Of a stretch of 64,000 nucleotides of DNA, positions 45,473-53,918 are shown piece by piece (position 1 is the first letter of the stretch; each line of letters starts with the position of its first letter). The translations under genes were made by a program, and so were the position numbers. The notes beneath the pieces are model-generated. The model saw nothing but the letters and a program-made list of their open reading frames with translations. It had not been told where the DNA came from and made no database searches. This stretch comes from Massilia sp. UMI-21. Its GTDB lineage: Bacteria; Pseudomonadota; Gammaproteobacteria; Burkholderiales; Burkholderiaceae_D. The DNA is taken from the NCBI GenBank assembly GCA_015277795.1, contig CP063848.1, forward strand, positions 2,666,001-2,730,000. Direction: 5' to 3'.

Positions 45473-47455
45473 ATGTTGATCGGCCATTACGAACCAAGCC
45501 TGGTGCTGCTCTCGATCCTGGCCGCGATCTTTGCCTCCTACACCGCCCTGAGCCTGGCGATGCGGGTGAGGCAAGCGCAAGGCCTGGCCCGGCGCGCCTG
45601 GATGGCCGGCGGCGCCTTTGCGATGGGCAGCGGCATCTGGGCGATGCACTTCATCGGCATGCTGGCCTTCCGCCTGCCGCTCCCGCTCGCCTACGACCCC
45701 GTGATCACCTTCGTCTCCTGGCTGCTGCCGGTGCTGGTCTCCGGCCTGGCCCTGTGGCAACTACGGCACCGCCTGCCGAGCGGGCGCCACCTGGCCTGGG
45801 GCGCGCTCCTGATGGGGCTCGGCATCAATGCGATGCACTACACCGGCATGGCCGGCATGCGCATGGATCCGCCGGTCACCTATGATCCCTGGCTGTTCCT
45901 GCTGTCGGTCGCGATCGCGATCGGCGCCTCGGCCGGCGCGCTCTGGATCGGCTTCAAGCTCAGCCAGAGGGTGGGGCACCCGCGCCTGCTCCAGCTGGGC
46001 GCCGCGACCGTCATGGGCGCTGCGATCGCCGGCATGCACTACACCGGCATGGCTGCCGCCCGCATCGAGGCCGGCAGCGTATGCCGTGCGGCCGGCAATG
46101 GCGTCAACCAGGACCACCTGGCGATCCTGGTCGCGGTGGCAGCCTTCGCGGTGCTCGGCATCGCGCTGCTGGCCGCGGTGTTCGACGCGCGGCTCGCAGC
46201 GCGCAACCGCAGCCTGGCGGCCTCGCTGGAGACGGCGGCCGAGCGCCAGGAACTCTACCTGCGCGAACAGAAGGCGCGGGTCGAGGCCGAGCACCTGAGC
46301 CAGCTGAAGGACGAGTTCCTGGCCACCCTGTCGCACGAATTGCGCACGCCGCTCAATGCCATGCTGGGCTGGTCGCAACTGCTGCTGCAGGGCGCGCGCG
46401 ACGAGGCGATGCTGCACCGCGGCCTGGAAACCATCGAACGCAACGCGCGCGCCCAGTCGCAGCTGATCGAGGACATGCTGGACATGAGCCGCCTGATCGC
46501 CGGCAAGATCCGGGTGGAACCAAAAGTGGTGCCGCCGGCGGAGTTCGTCAACGCCGCGCTGGAGACCGCGCGCCCGGCGGCCATCGGCCGCCAGATCCGG
46601 CTGGTGGCGGAGGTCGACTACGACGCCGGCCCGGTGCTGGGCGACCCGGGCCGCATGCAGCAGGTGATGACCAACCTGGTCTCGAACGCAATCAAGTTCA
46701 CCGAGCCGGGCGGGCGTGTCGCGGTCAGCGTGCGGCGCGAGGGCATGGCAGTGGCGATCGACGTCGCCGACTCCGGCATCGGGATCGAACCCGAATTCCT
46801 GCCCTACGTGTTCGACCGCTTCCGCCAGGCCGACTCCTCGTCCGCGCGGCGCCACGGCGGGCTGGGGCTGGGCCTGGCCATCGCGCGCCAGCTGGTCGAG
46901 CTGCAGGGCGGCACGATCACGGTGGCGAGCGGCGGGGTCGGGCGCGGCGCCACCTTCACCGTGCACCTGCCGATCCGGCCGGACGGCGCAGTGCCGGCGC
47001 CGACGCCGGCGGCCAGCGGTCCGGTCGAGGACGGCGCGCCGCGCGCGGGCAGCCTGGCCGGCCTGGCGGTGCTGGTGGTCGACGACGAACCCGACTGCCT
47101 CGAACTGGTGCGGCAGGTGCTGTCCGAGACCGGCGCCCGGATCCTGACCGCCATGAACGCCGAAGACGCGCTGCACCTGGCCGAGCGCCAGCTGCCCGAC
47201 CTCCTGATCAGCGATATCGGCATGCCCGTGGTGGATGGTTGCGAGCTGATCAGGCGCATCCGCGCCCGGCACGGCAGCGCCCTGGCGCAGTTGCCGGCGA
47301 TCGCCCTGACGGCCTTTTCGCGCCGCGAAGACCAGCAGCGCGCGCTGGAAGCGGGATTCGACGACTACCTGGCCAAGCCGCTGCGGCCGGCGGTGCTGCT
47401 GCAGGCGGTGACCGGCATGGCGCGGCGCACCGCGCACGGCCGCAACCTGGCCTGA
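45473..47455 (+). CDS. MHYT-domain hybrid histidine kinase
   Basis: A 660-residue sensor. The N-terminal MHYT integral-membrane domain spans seven helices (about 8-235), with M-H-F-I-G-M (58-63), M-H-Y-T-G-M (121-126) and M-H-Y-T-G-M (188-193) as putative copper ligands. It is followed by HisKA with phospho-His288 (L-S-H-E-L-R-T-P-L), an ATPase domain (N-A-I-K-F-T, G-I-G-I, G-L-G-L-G-L-A-I) and a C-terminal receiver with Asp581 (I-S-D-I-G-M-P). The MHYT part has been proposed to sense O2, CO or NO. It would need an Hpt partner; one is encoded at 28833. Confidence 0.93.
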   Translation: MLIGHYEPSLVLLSILAAIFASYTALSLAMRVRQAQGLARRAWMAGGAFAMGSGIWAMHFIGMLAFRLPLPLAYDPVITFVSWLLPVLVSGLALWQLRHRLPSGRHLAWGALLMGLGINAMHYTGMAGMRMDPPVTYDPWLFLLSVAIAIGASAGALWIGFKLSQRVGHPRLLQLGAATVMGAAIAGMHYTGMAAARIEAGSVCRAAGNGVNQDHLAILVAVAAFAVLGIALLAAVFDARLAARNRSLAASLETAAERQELYLREQKARVEAEHLSQLKDEFLATLSHELRTPLNAMLGWSQLLLQGARDEAMLHRGLETIERNARAQSQLIEDMLDMSRLIAGKIRVEPKVVPPAEFVNAALETARPAAIGRQIRLVAEVDYDAGPVLGDPGRMQQVMTNLVSNAIKFTEPGGRVAVSVRREGMAVAIDVADSGIGIEPEFLPYVFDRFRQADSSSARRHGGLGLGLAIARQLVELQGGTITVASGGVGRGATFTVHLPIRPDGAVPAPTPAASGPVEDGAPRAGSLAGLAVLVVDDEPDCLELVRQVLSETGARILTAMNAEDALHLAERQLPDLLISDIGMPVVDGCELIRRIRARHGSALAQLPAIALTAFSRREDQQRALEAGFDDYLAKPLRPAVLLQAVTGMARRTAHGRNLA

Positions 47456-47492
47456 ATCGTCGCGCGCCCGCGACCGGCCGCGCCGGCCCGGC

Positions 47493-49586
47493 CTATTGGG
47501 CCGCTTGCAGGCGCATGTCCGGCAGCACCAGGTGCAGCCGGAGCCTGCCTTGCTCGCCGCTGCCCTGGCCGGCGGCGCGGCCGGCGCCGCCCTCGACACC
47601 TTCCACGCCTTCCACGCCTTCCACGATCAGGCCGCGGTTGCGCCCGGTTTCCTTGCCCTTGTAGAGCGCGCGGTCGGCCAGTGCGATCGCCTGCTCCCAG
47701 CCGAAGGCTTCGCCCGCGCCGGGCTGCAGCGAGACCGCGCCGGCGGTGGCGCTCACGTGCAGCGCGCTGCCGTCGTCCAGCACCACCGGCGCCGCCGCGA
47801 TCGCGTTCAGGATGCGCTGTACCAGCAGGGGACGCTGGGCGTCGTCGACGCCTTGCGAATACACCAGGAACTCCTCGCCACCCCAGCGCAGCACCATGTC
47901 CGATTCGCGCACGACCTCGTTCAGGCGGCGGCCCACCTCGACCAGCACCGCGTCGCCGGCGGCGTGCCCATGCTGGTCGTTGATGCGTTTGAAGTGATCG
48001 ATGTCGAGCAGGGTGAAGCAGTCGCCGGCGCCGGTGGCCGGCCGGCGCTCGCGCATCCGGTCGACGAACGAGCGGCGGTTGTACAGGCCGGTGAGCGGGT
48101 CGTGGGCCGAACGGTGCGCCAGTTCGGCGTTGAGTTCGGCCAGGCGGCGGCCGCTGGCCTGCGATTTCCGGTACAGCATGAACACGAAGCCGGACAGCAC
48201 CAGGGCCAGCAAGGCGCCGAGCGAGGCCAGCGCCAGGCGCAGGTTGCGGTTGTGGATCTCTGCGTCCTTGACGGCGTTTTCCTGGCGCAGGCGCTCGATC
48301 TGGGCGGCACGCTCCTTGGCGTTGAATTGCTCCTGCAGTGCGGCGAAGGCCTTGTTGCGGCTCTCCACCGCCAGCGTCTCCTGGATCTGCTCGCGCTCGC
48401 GCACGGTCTGCAGCGCCTGGCGGTGCAGGCCGGCGTGTTCCAGCGCCTCGCTCTTCTCGGCCAGGATGTTCGAGACCGCCAGCATGGCGCCGGCCTTGCG
48501 CAGTTCCTGCGTGGTGCGGTCGATATGGACCGTGCCTTCCGCCATGCGGCCCTGGCCGAACAGGGCGAAGCCCAGGTTGGCGTAGACCATCTGGATGACG
48601 CTCTGGTCGCTTACCTGTTCGGACAGCGCGACCGCGGAGCGCGCGGCGCGCTCGGCTTCCCGGTAGCGCCGGCCCCTCAGGAAGGCATCCGAGACGTTGC
48701 CCAGCACGTTGGCCTCGATCCAGCGCAGGTCGTGCCTGCGCGCCAGCGCCAGCGCACGGTCGAAGGCGGCGTGCGCCTGCGGCAATTGCTTGAGCAAGAC
48801 GTAGGCGCGTCCGTCCAGGAAGTGCATCAGGGCTTCGACCCGCGGCGCAATGGCCTCGTCCGCAGCGCCGGCATGGGCCGCGCGGTAGGCACGGGTGGTG
48901 TCGAGCGCCTTGCCGGCGTCGCCGCCGTTGACGTACAGTCGCGCCAGCGCCAGGCGCAGGTCGGCTTCGCGCGGACTCCACAGCGCCGGATGGCGCTGGA
49001 CCAGTTCCAGGGCGCGCAGGTAATGGCCGAGCGCCCGGTCGTGCTGTCCGGTGGTGTTGTAGATCGCCCCATAGGCCAGTTCCGCATTCGCCTCGAATTC
49101 GGTACTGCCCAGCGCGCGGTACTCGCTGTTCAGGGATTCCAGCAGGGCCATCGCGGCGGCCGGGTCGTTGTCGTTGAGACGCTTGTGAACCCGTCCGAGG
49201 CTGGCCAGCGCCACCTGCAGCGCGTCCTGGCGGGCGGCGGCAAGGCCGATGATGCGCTCGTCCACCGCATAGGCCTCGCCCAGCTGGCCGGCATCGCTGT
49301 GGATGCGCCGCAGCAGGCGCAGGTAGCCGACCTGCGCGGCATAGGGGGCGTTTCCGGTGAAGGCGGCTTCCTGCTCCAGCAGCAGGCTGCGCGCCCGGGG
49401 ATTGCTGCGTTCTGCCAGCTTGCCCAGTTCCAGCAGGCGTTGCTGCGCCGCGTCCGCATGTCCCGCAGCCTCGCCTGCGGCAATCGCATCCGGAACCGCG
49501 CCCGCCGATGCCAGCGCCAGCAGCGAGGCCGCGAGGGCCTTGCGCCAGCCGGGCATGGACGATCGGGATGCCTGGGGAATGGTCAT
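47493..49586 (-). CDS. Exported TPR-containing diguanylate cyclase
   Basis: A 697-residue protein. The signal sequence (about 12-37) is followed by a periplasmic region of tetratricopeptide-like helices (about 45-420), a coiled-coil stretch (Q-F-N-A-K-E-R-A-A-Q), one transmembrane helix (about 452-472) and a cytoplasmic GGDEF domain (H-D-P-L-T-G-L-Y-N-R-R, intact G-G-E-E-F). It resembles the large 7TM-less TPR-GGDEF sensors of gamma- and betaproteobacteria. The tail has three E-G-V repeats from a 9-bp tandem repeat and is Gly-rich. It converges on the MHYT kinase gene. Confidence 0.9.
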   Translation of the reverse strand: MTIPQASRSSMPGWRKALAASLLALASAGAVPDAIAAGEAAGHADAAQQRLLELGKLAERSNPRARSLLLEQEAAFTGNAPYAAQVGYLRLLRRIHSDAGQLGEAYAVDERIIGLAAARQDALQVALASLGRVHKRLNDNDPAAAMALLESLNSEYRALGSTEFEANAELAYGAIYNTTGQHDRALGHYLRALELVQRHPALWSPREADLRLALARLYVNGGDAGKALDTTRAYRAAHAGAADEAIAPRVEALMHFLDGRAYVLLKQLPQAHAAFDRALALARRHDLRWIEANVLGNVSDAFLRGRRYREAERAARSAVALSEQVSDQSVIQMVYANLGFALFGQGRMAEGTVHIDRTTQELRKAGAMLAVSNILAEKSEALEHAGLHRQALQTVREREQIQETLAVESRNKAFAALQEQFNAKERAAQIERLRQENAVKDAEIHNRNLRLALASLGALLALVLSGFVFMLYRKSQASGRRLAELNAELAHRSAHDPLTGLYNRRSFVDRMRERRPATGAGDCFTLLDIDHFKRINDQHGHAAGDAVLVEVGRRLNEVVRESDMVLRWGGEEFLVYSQGVDDAQRPLLVQRILNAIAAAPVVLDDGSALHVSATAGAVSLQPGAGEAFGWEQAIALADRALYKGKETGRNRGLIVEGVEGVEGVEGGAGRAAGQGSGEQGRLRLHLVLPDMRLQAAQ
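47599..47625. repeat. Three exact 9-bp tandem repeats
   Basis: CCTTCCACG three times in a row at 47599-47625. Read on the minus strand it adds G-V-E units to the C-terminal tail of the TPR-GGDEF protein. Copy number changes would keep the frame. Confidence 0.9.
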
Positions 49587-50006
49587 CGTGCTCGGCTGGC
49601 TGCAAAGAGGTCAGGGGCGGCAGGGAGGCCGGCGGCTCGACGCCGCTTCCGTGCGGCAACACTTCGATTATGTTCCGTTGATCTATGGAAATCAAGCATC
49701 GGTGCAAGCGTCGAAGCGGGCTCGGGTAAATACGCAACGGCCGTGGTTTTTCGATTGAAGCAAAGGAATTAGTCGAGTTTCATCACTTTACTTTGATTCC
49801 GGACAACAATCTGGTGATAATGTCAGGTCTGTAGCTTGCAGAGACCGGTCAACGGCAGAAAGCAGGCTGCGGCAAGCAAGGCGACAGACGGTTCACGGGT
49901 CAGGCATGCGGTCGACCGACCGGATGACAAGGCGCTACCGCGGCATACCATGCAGCGGCCAATAAAAGACGCGGAACCATACTATTTATTGATTGGAGAA
50001 CAAGTA
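49587..50006 (+). promoter_or_regulatory. Amino-acid permease promoter and long leader
   Basis: This 420-nt gap lies between divergent genes. It contains a good promoter: TTGATT (49793-49798), 17-nt spacer, GATAAT (49816-49821). The transcript would start near 49828, leaving a leader of about 180 nt before the GTG start at 50007. The leader has short G/C inverted segments but no terminator and no tRNA-like or known riboswitch pattern that I can recognise. The stretch 49587-49780 must hold the TPR-GGDEF promoter; nothing clear is visible. Confidence 0.55.
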
Positions 50007-51401
50007 GTGAGTCTTTTCAGAACCAAGAATCTCGACACGATGGTCGCAGCGGCCCAGAAGCCGGGCGGCCTCAAGAAAGTGCTGGGTCCGCTCGACCTGG
50101 TCATGATGGGCATCGGCGCCATCATCGGTACCGGTATCTTCGTGCTCACCGGTACCGGCGCCGTCACCGCCGGCCCGGCCCTGACGCTCTCCTTCATCAT
50201 CGCCGCCTTCGCCTGCGGCTTTGCCGCGCTCTGCTACGCCGAATTCGCTTCGAGCGTGCCGGTGGCCGGTTCGATCTACACCTACAGCTACTTCACGCTG
50301 GGCGAGATCGTCGCCTGGATGATCGGCTGGGACCTGCTGCTCGAGTATGGCCTCGCCACCTCGACCGTCGCGGTGGGCTGGTCGGGCTACTTCCAGTCGC
50401 TGATGGGCGGCTTCGGCCTGGTGCTGCCCGAGGCCCTGCGCGCGGCCCCGGGCGCCCAGCCGGGCGTGGACACCCTGTTCAACCTGCCCGCCTTCCTGAT
50501 CATGATGTTGCTGACCTGGATCCTGTCGATGGGCGTGCGCGAATCGGCGCGCCTGAACAACGTCATGGTGATCATCAAGACCAGCGTCGTGATCCTGTTC
50601 ATCGTGGTCGGCGTGAATTACGTCAAGCCCGACAACTGGCAGCCCTTCATGCCCTTCGGCTTCGGTAGCGTCATGAGCGCCGCCGCCCTGGTGTTCTTCG
50701 CCTTCATCGGCTTCGACGCCGTCACCTCGGCGGCCGAGGAAGTCAAGAACCCGTCCAAGGATCTGCCGATCGGCATCCTCGGCTCGCTGGCCGTCTGCAC
50801 CGTGCTGTACGTGATCGTTGCCGCCATCATGACCGGCATCGTGCCATTCATGAACTTCAAGGGCGTGGACCACCCGGTGTCGCTGGCCCTGCAGTACGCC
50901 GGGCAGGACTGGGTCGCCGGCTTCGTCGACCTGGCCGCGATCCTGGGCATGAGCACCGTGATGCTGGTGATGGCCTACGGCCAGACCCGCATCCTGTTCG
51001 CGATGTCGCGTGACGGCCTGCTGCCGGCCAAGCTGTCGGAAGTGCACCCGAAGTACGGCACGCCGTATTTCGCCACCTGGCTGGTCGGCATCGTGTTCGG
51101 CATCCTCGCCGCGCTGGTCCCGCTCGGCGTGCTGGCCGAACTGGTCAACATCGGCACCCTGGCCGCGTTCTCGCTGGTGTCGGTGGCCGTGATCATCCTG
51201 CGCAAGAAGCGTCCCGACCTGCCGCGCGCCTTCCGCTGCCCGGGCGTGCCGGTGATCCCGGCGCTGGCCGTGGTGTTCTGCCTGACCCTGATGTCCTTCC
51301 TGAGCTGGCACACCTGGGTGGCCTTCGTGGTCTGGATTGCGATCGGCCTGGTGGTGTACTTCATGTATGCGCGCCAGCGCTCGCTGCTGAACAAGCAGTA
51401 A
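50007..51401 (+). CDS. APC-family amino acid permease (cationic type)
   Basis: A 464-residue permease with twelve or more hydrophobic helices from residue 28 on. The helix 1 motif G-I-G-A-I-I-G-T-G-I-F-V is the substrate-binding break of APC transporters, and F-F-A-F-I-G-F-D-A-V-T-S-A-A-E-E is the helix 6 signature of the cationic (YfnA/CAT-like) branch. Substrates are probably amino acids such as arginine or lysine, unproven. Start GTG 50007 has GGAG eight bases upstream; the long ATG-started extension is not conserved-looking. Arginine uptake would suit the cyanophycin genes nearby, but that is conjecture. Confidence 0.9.
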   Translation: MSLFRTKNLDTMVAAAQKPGGLKKVLGPLDLVMMGIGAIIGTGIFVLTGTGAVTAGPALTLSFIIAAFACGFAALCYAEFASSVPVAGSIYTYSYFTLGEIVAWMIGWDLLLEYGLATSTVAVGWSGYFQSLMGGFGLVLPEALRAAPGAQPGVDTLFNLPAFLIMMLLTWILSMGVRESARLNNVMVIIKTSVVILFIVVGVNYVKPDNWQPFMPFGFGSVMSAAALVFFAFIGFDAVTSAAEEVKNPSKDLPIGILGSLAVCTVLYVIVAAIMTGIVPFMNFKGVDHPVSLALQYAGQDWVAGFVDLAAILGMSTVMLVMAYGQTRILFAMSRDGLLPAKLSEVHPKYGTPYFATWLVGIVFGILAALVPLGVLAELVNIGTLAAFSLVSVAVIILRKKRPDLPRAFRCPGVPVIPALAVVFCLTLMSFLSWHTWVAFVVWIAIGLVVYFMYARQRSLLNKQ

Positions 51402-51426
51402 GCCCACGCCGACGGCAGCGTCGACA

Positions 51427-51458
51427 CGCCCGGCACCGCAAGGTGGCCGGGCGTTTTT
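51427..51458 (+). terminator. Terminator of the amino acid permease
   Basis: CGCCCGGCACC, loop GCAA, GGTGGCCGGGCG then five T residues, 25 nt after the stop codon. The stem has one bulge. Confidence 0.85.
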
Positions 51459-51560
51459 CATGGGCGCGGCCAATCCGCGCGACATGTTAAGCTGGCCTCC
51501 CGAGCTTGCCCGCGCTTGCCCGCGATGGGTGGCTTTTCAGTTTTCACGGAGACCGTTTCC

Positions 51561-52178
51561 ATGAGCGCCATCGTGCTCGGCAAGGGCGACGCCCTGCTGA
51601 TCGTCGACATGCAGAACGACTTCCTCCCCGGCGGCAGCCTGGCGGTGCCGCGCGGCGACCTGGTCGTCGCCCCGGTCAACGCGCTGGTCGACCTGTACCA
51701 CGGCCGCGGCCTGCCCATCTACGCCTCGCGCGACTGGCACCCGGAGGACCACTGCTCGTTCTCCGGGCAGGGCGGGCCCTGGCCGCCGCACTGCGTGGCG
51801 CACTCCCCAGGCGCGGCCTTCAGCGCCGCGCTGCGCCTGCCGGACGAGGCGATCGTGATATCCAAGGCCGGCAGCGCGACCGAGGACGCCTACTCGGCCT
51901 TCGGCGGCACCGGCCTGGCGCGCGCCATGCTGGCCGACGGGATCGTCCGGCTGGCGGTCTGCGGCCTGGCCACCGACTACTGCGTCCTCAACACCGTGCT
52001 CGACGGCATCGAGGCCGGCTTCGAGGTGCTGCTGGTGCTGGAGGCGACGCGCGCGGTCGAGCTGGCGCCGGGCGACGGCGACCGCGCCATCACGCGCATG
52101 CTGGCAAGGGGCGCGGTGCCGGTGCGCCTGTCCGGCGGCCTGCTGGTGGCCGACGCCGCGCTCGGGGCGCGCCTCTAG
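51561..52178 (+). CDS. pncA: Nicotinamidase
   Basis: Hydrolyses nicotinamide to nicotinate for NAD salvage. A 205-residue isochorismatase-fold enzyme: catalytic Asp in L-L-I-V-D-M-Q-N-D-F-L-P-G-G, metal site D-W-H-P-E-D-H-C-S-F (about 52-61), Lys in I-S-K-A-G, and nucleophile Cys in C-G-L-A-T-D-Y-C-V (second Cys). ATG 51561 with GGAG nine bases upstream is chosen; the longer reading adds no conserved sequence. Confidence 0.92.
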   Translation: MSAIVLGKGDALLIVDMQNDFLPGGSLAVPRGDLVVAPVNALVDLYHGRGLPIYASRDWHPEDHCSFSGQGGPWPPHCVAHSPGAAFSAALRLPDEAIVISKAGSATEDAYSAFGGTGLARAMLADGIVRLAVCGLATDYCVLNTVLDGIEAGFEVLLVLEATRAVELAPGDGDRAITRMLARGAVPVRLSGGLLVADAALGARL

Positions 52179-52375
52179 GGGCGCCGGGCATCGGCGCGGC
52201 GCCAGGTGCGCACTGCCGCATGCTGCACCGTACGGATGAACCATTCCTGTCCCACTATTGTAATTTTGTAATCCCTTTCTTACATGCGCACAGGGCCGTT
52301 ACCGATTCTACGGAACTGGACGGGCCCGGATAATGTCGGCATCGTCCTACCAGACTAATAATACGATCCGAGACC

Positions 52376-53833
52376 ATGAATTCAATGCTGCTGGCCGAAT
52401 CCGCCACCGCCACCGCCACCGCGCCCAGCGCTTCCGCCACCCGGGAGCGTTCGAAGCGCCTGTATTTTTCGCTGTACGACCACCCCGGCGCGCACGCCGA
52501 CGCGGCCCGCGCCTACCTCGCCGACCAGATCGCCGCCGTGCAGGCGCTTCCCGCCGACCTGCCGGCCAACCCGGCCGAACTGTCGGCCTGGGTCGAGGAG
52601 CGCACCGACGCGGTCGGCCAGCAATACCGCGAATACCTGGCCGCGCGCAAGAACGGCGCCCCGCGCCGCTACTTTTCGTGCCGCGCCCATGCCCTGTACT
52701 TCATCAAGGCGGCCGCGCCCACCAAGCTGGTGGACGGCGCCTGGCTCTACGGCCTGCTGAAGCACTGGGACAACCCGGCCTACCACGAGCTGATCAAGAC
52801 CTATATCGAGGAGCTGGGCGAGGGGGCGCCAAGCAAGAACCACGTCACGATCTATCGCAAGCTGCTGGCCACCCACGGCTGCGAAGGCTGGGAAAGCCTG
52901 AGCGACGAGCACTTCGTGCAGGGTGCGATCCAGCTGGCGCTCGGCCACCATACCGAGCACTTCCTGCCGGAAGTCATCGGCTACAACCTCGGCTACGAGC
53001 AACTGCCGCTGCACCTGCTGATCACCTCGTACGAGCTGAACGAATTCGGGATCGATCCCTACTATTTCACGCTGCACGTCACGGTCGACAACGCCGCCAG
53101 CGGCCACGCCCAGAAGGCGGTGCAGGCCCTGCAGCACCTGATGCCGCGGGTGGGCGACCGCGAGGCCTTCTACCGCCGCGTGCTGGACGGCTATCGCCTG
53201 AACGACATCGGTGCCGGCACCAACTCGTGCATCGCCGAGTTCGACCTGCAGGCCGAGCTGGTGGACATCCTCGCGGCCAAGAGCAGCGTCGGCCGGAACA
53301 TGCACTCCGATTACTGCCGCGTGGCCGGCCGTTCGGTCAACGACTGGCTGGGCAACCCGGCCGCGGTCCCGGACTTCCTGTCCGCGCTGGAAACGGCCGG
53401 CTGGATCAAGCGCGGCGAAGCGGTCGAGAACAGCCGCTTCTGGCGCCTGGTGCACGGCGAGAAGGCCGAGATGTTCGGCGTCTTCAGCGCCTACGAGCAG
53501 CAGGTGCTGCGCGACTGGATCACCTCGACCCCGGACGGCGGACGCGCCGAGGGGCCGCGCGTGCTGACCTGGCGCGCGCGCCAGCGCACCCTGGACAATC
53601 TCGGCGCGCAGGTCGAGCGCAGTGCGCACTTCCCGGAGCGCGGCCTGATCCGCCGTCATCCGCGGCTGGAGGCGCCGGACAACGAACTGCGGCTGCTCGA
53701 GGAGCAGGTGGCGGCGGCCGCCGGCAAGCAGCAGGCGATGGAACTGCTGGGCGGCCTGATGTCGCCTGAGGTCCACCACACGGCGGTGGGCCTGATGGCG
53801 ACCCGCATGTACACCCGCCTGTTCGACGCCTGA
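52376..53833 (+). CDS. Haem-oxygenase-like diiron oxygenase family protein (iron-containing redox enzyme)
   Basis: A 485-residue protein whose C-terminal half resembles the haem-oxygenase-like diiron oxidase/oxygenase (HDO) superfamily. The likely metal-binding helices read G-H-H-T-E-H-F-L-P-E-V-I-G-Y-N-L-G-Y-E (about 198-216) and F-T-L-H-V-T-V-D-N-A-A-S-G-H-A (about 237-251), supplying Glu/His/Asp ligands. Characterised relatives (UndA, SznF, BesC) oxidise fatty or amino acids; SznF hydroxylates an arginine derivative. This gene is 85 nt upstream of a cyanophycin synthetase in the same direction, so an amino-acid substrate is attractive but unproven. The N-terminal 25 residues are Ala/Thr-rich and may be dispensable. 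Its ribosome site is weak. Confidence 0.78.
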   Translation: MNSMLLAESATATATAPSASATRERSKRLYFSLYDHPGAHADAARAYLADQIAAVQALPADLPANPAELSAWVEERTDAVGQQYREYLAARKNGAPRRYFSCRAHALYFIKAAAPTKLVDGAWLYGLLKHWDNPAYHELIKTYIEELGEGAPSKNHVTIYRKLLATHGCEGWESLSDEHFVQGAIQLALGHHTEHFLPEVIGYNLGYEQLPLHLLITSYELNEFGIDPYYFTLHVTVDNAASGHAQKAVQALQHLMPRVGDREAFYRRVLDGYRLNDIGAGTNSCIAEFDLQAELVDILAAKSSVGRNMHSDYCRVAGRSVNDWLGNPAAVPDFLSALETAGWIKRGEAVENSRFWRLVHGEKAEMFGVFSAYEQQVLRDWITSTPDGGRAEGPRVLTWRARQRTLDNLGAQVERSAHFPERGLIRRHPRLEAPDNELRLLEEQVAAAAGKQQAMELLGGLMSPEVHHTAVGLMATRMYTRLFDA

Positions 53834-53868
53834 CGCGGGCGGCCCGCGCGCCGCATACGGTATTTCCG

Positions 53869-53892
53869 CGTGCCGGGTTGCTACCCGGCACG
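53869..53892 (+). promoter_or_regulatory. Hairpin between the HDO gene and cphA
   Basis: CGTGCCGGGT, loop TGCT, ACCCGGCACG: a perfect 10-bp stem ending 26 nt before the cphA GTG start and followed by TCCC, not a T-tract. It is not an ordinary terminator. It may stabilise or process the mRNA, or tune cphA translation. Confidence 0.55.
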
Positions 53893-53918
53893 TCCCTTAC
53901 GACAACAAGGATCATTAC

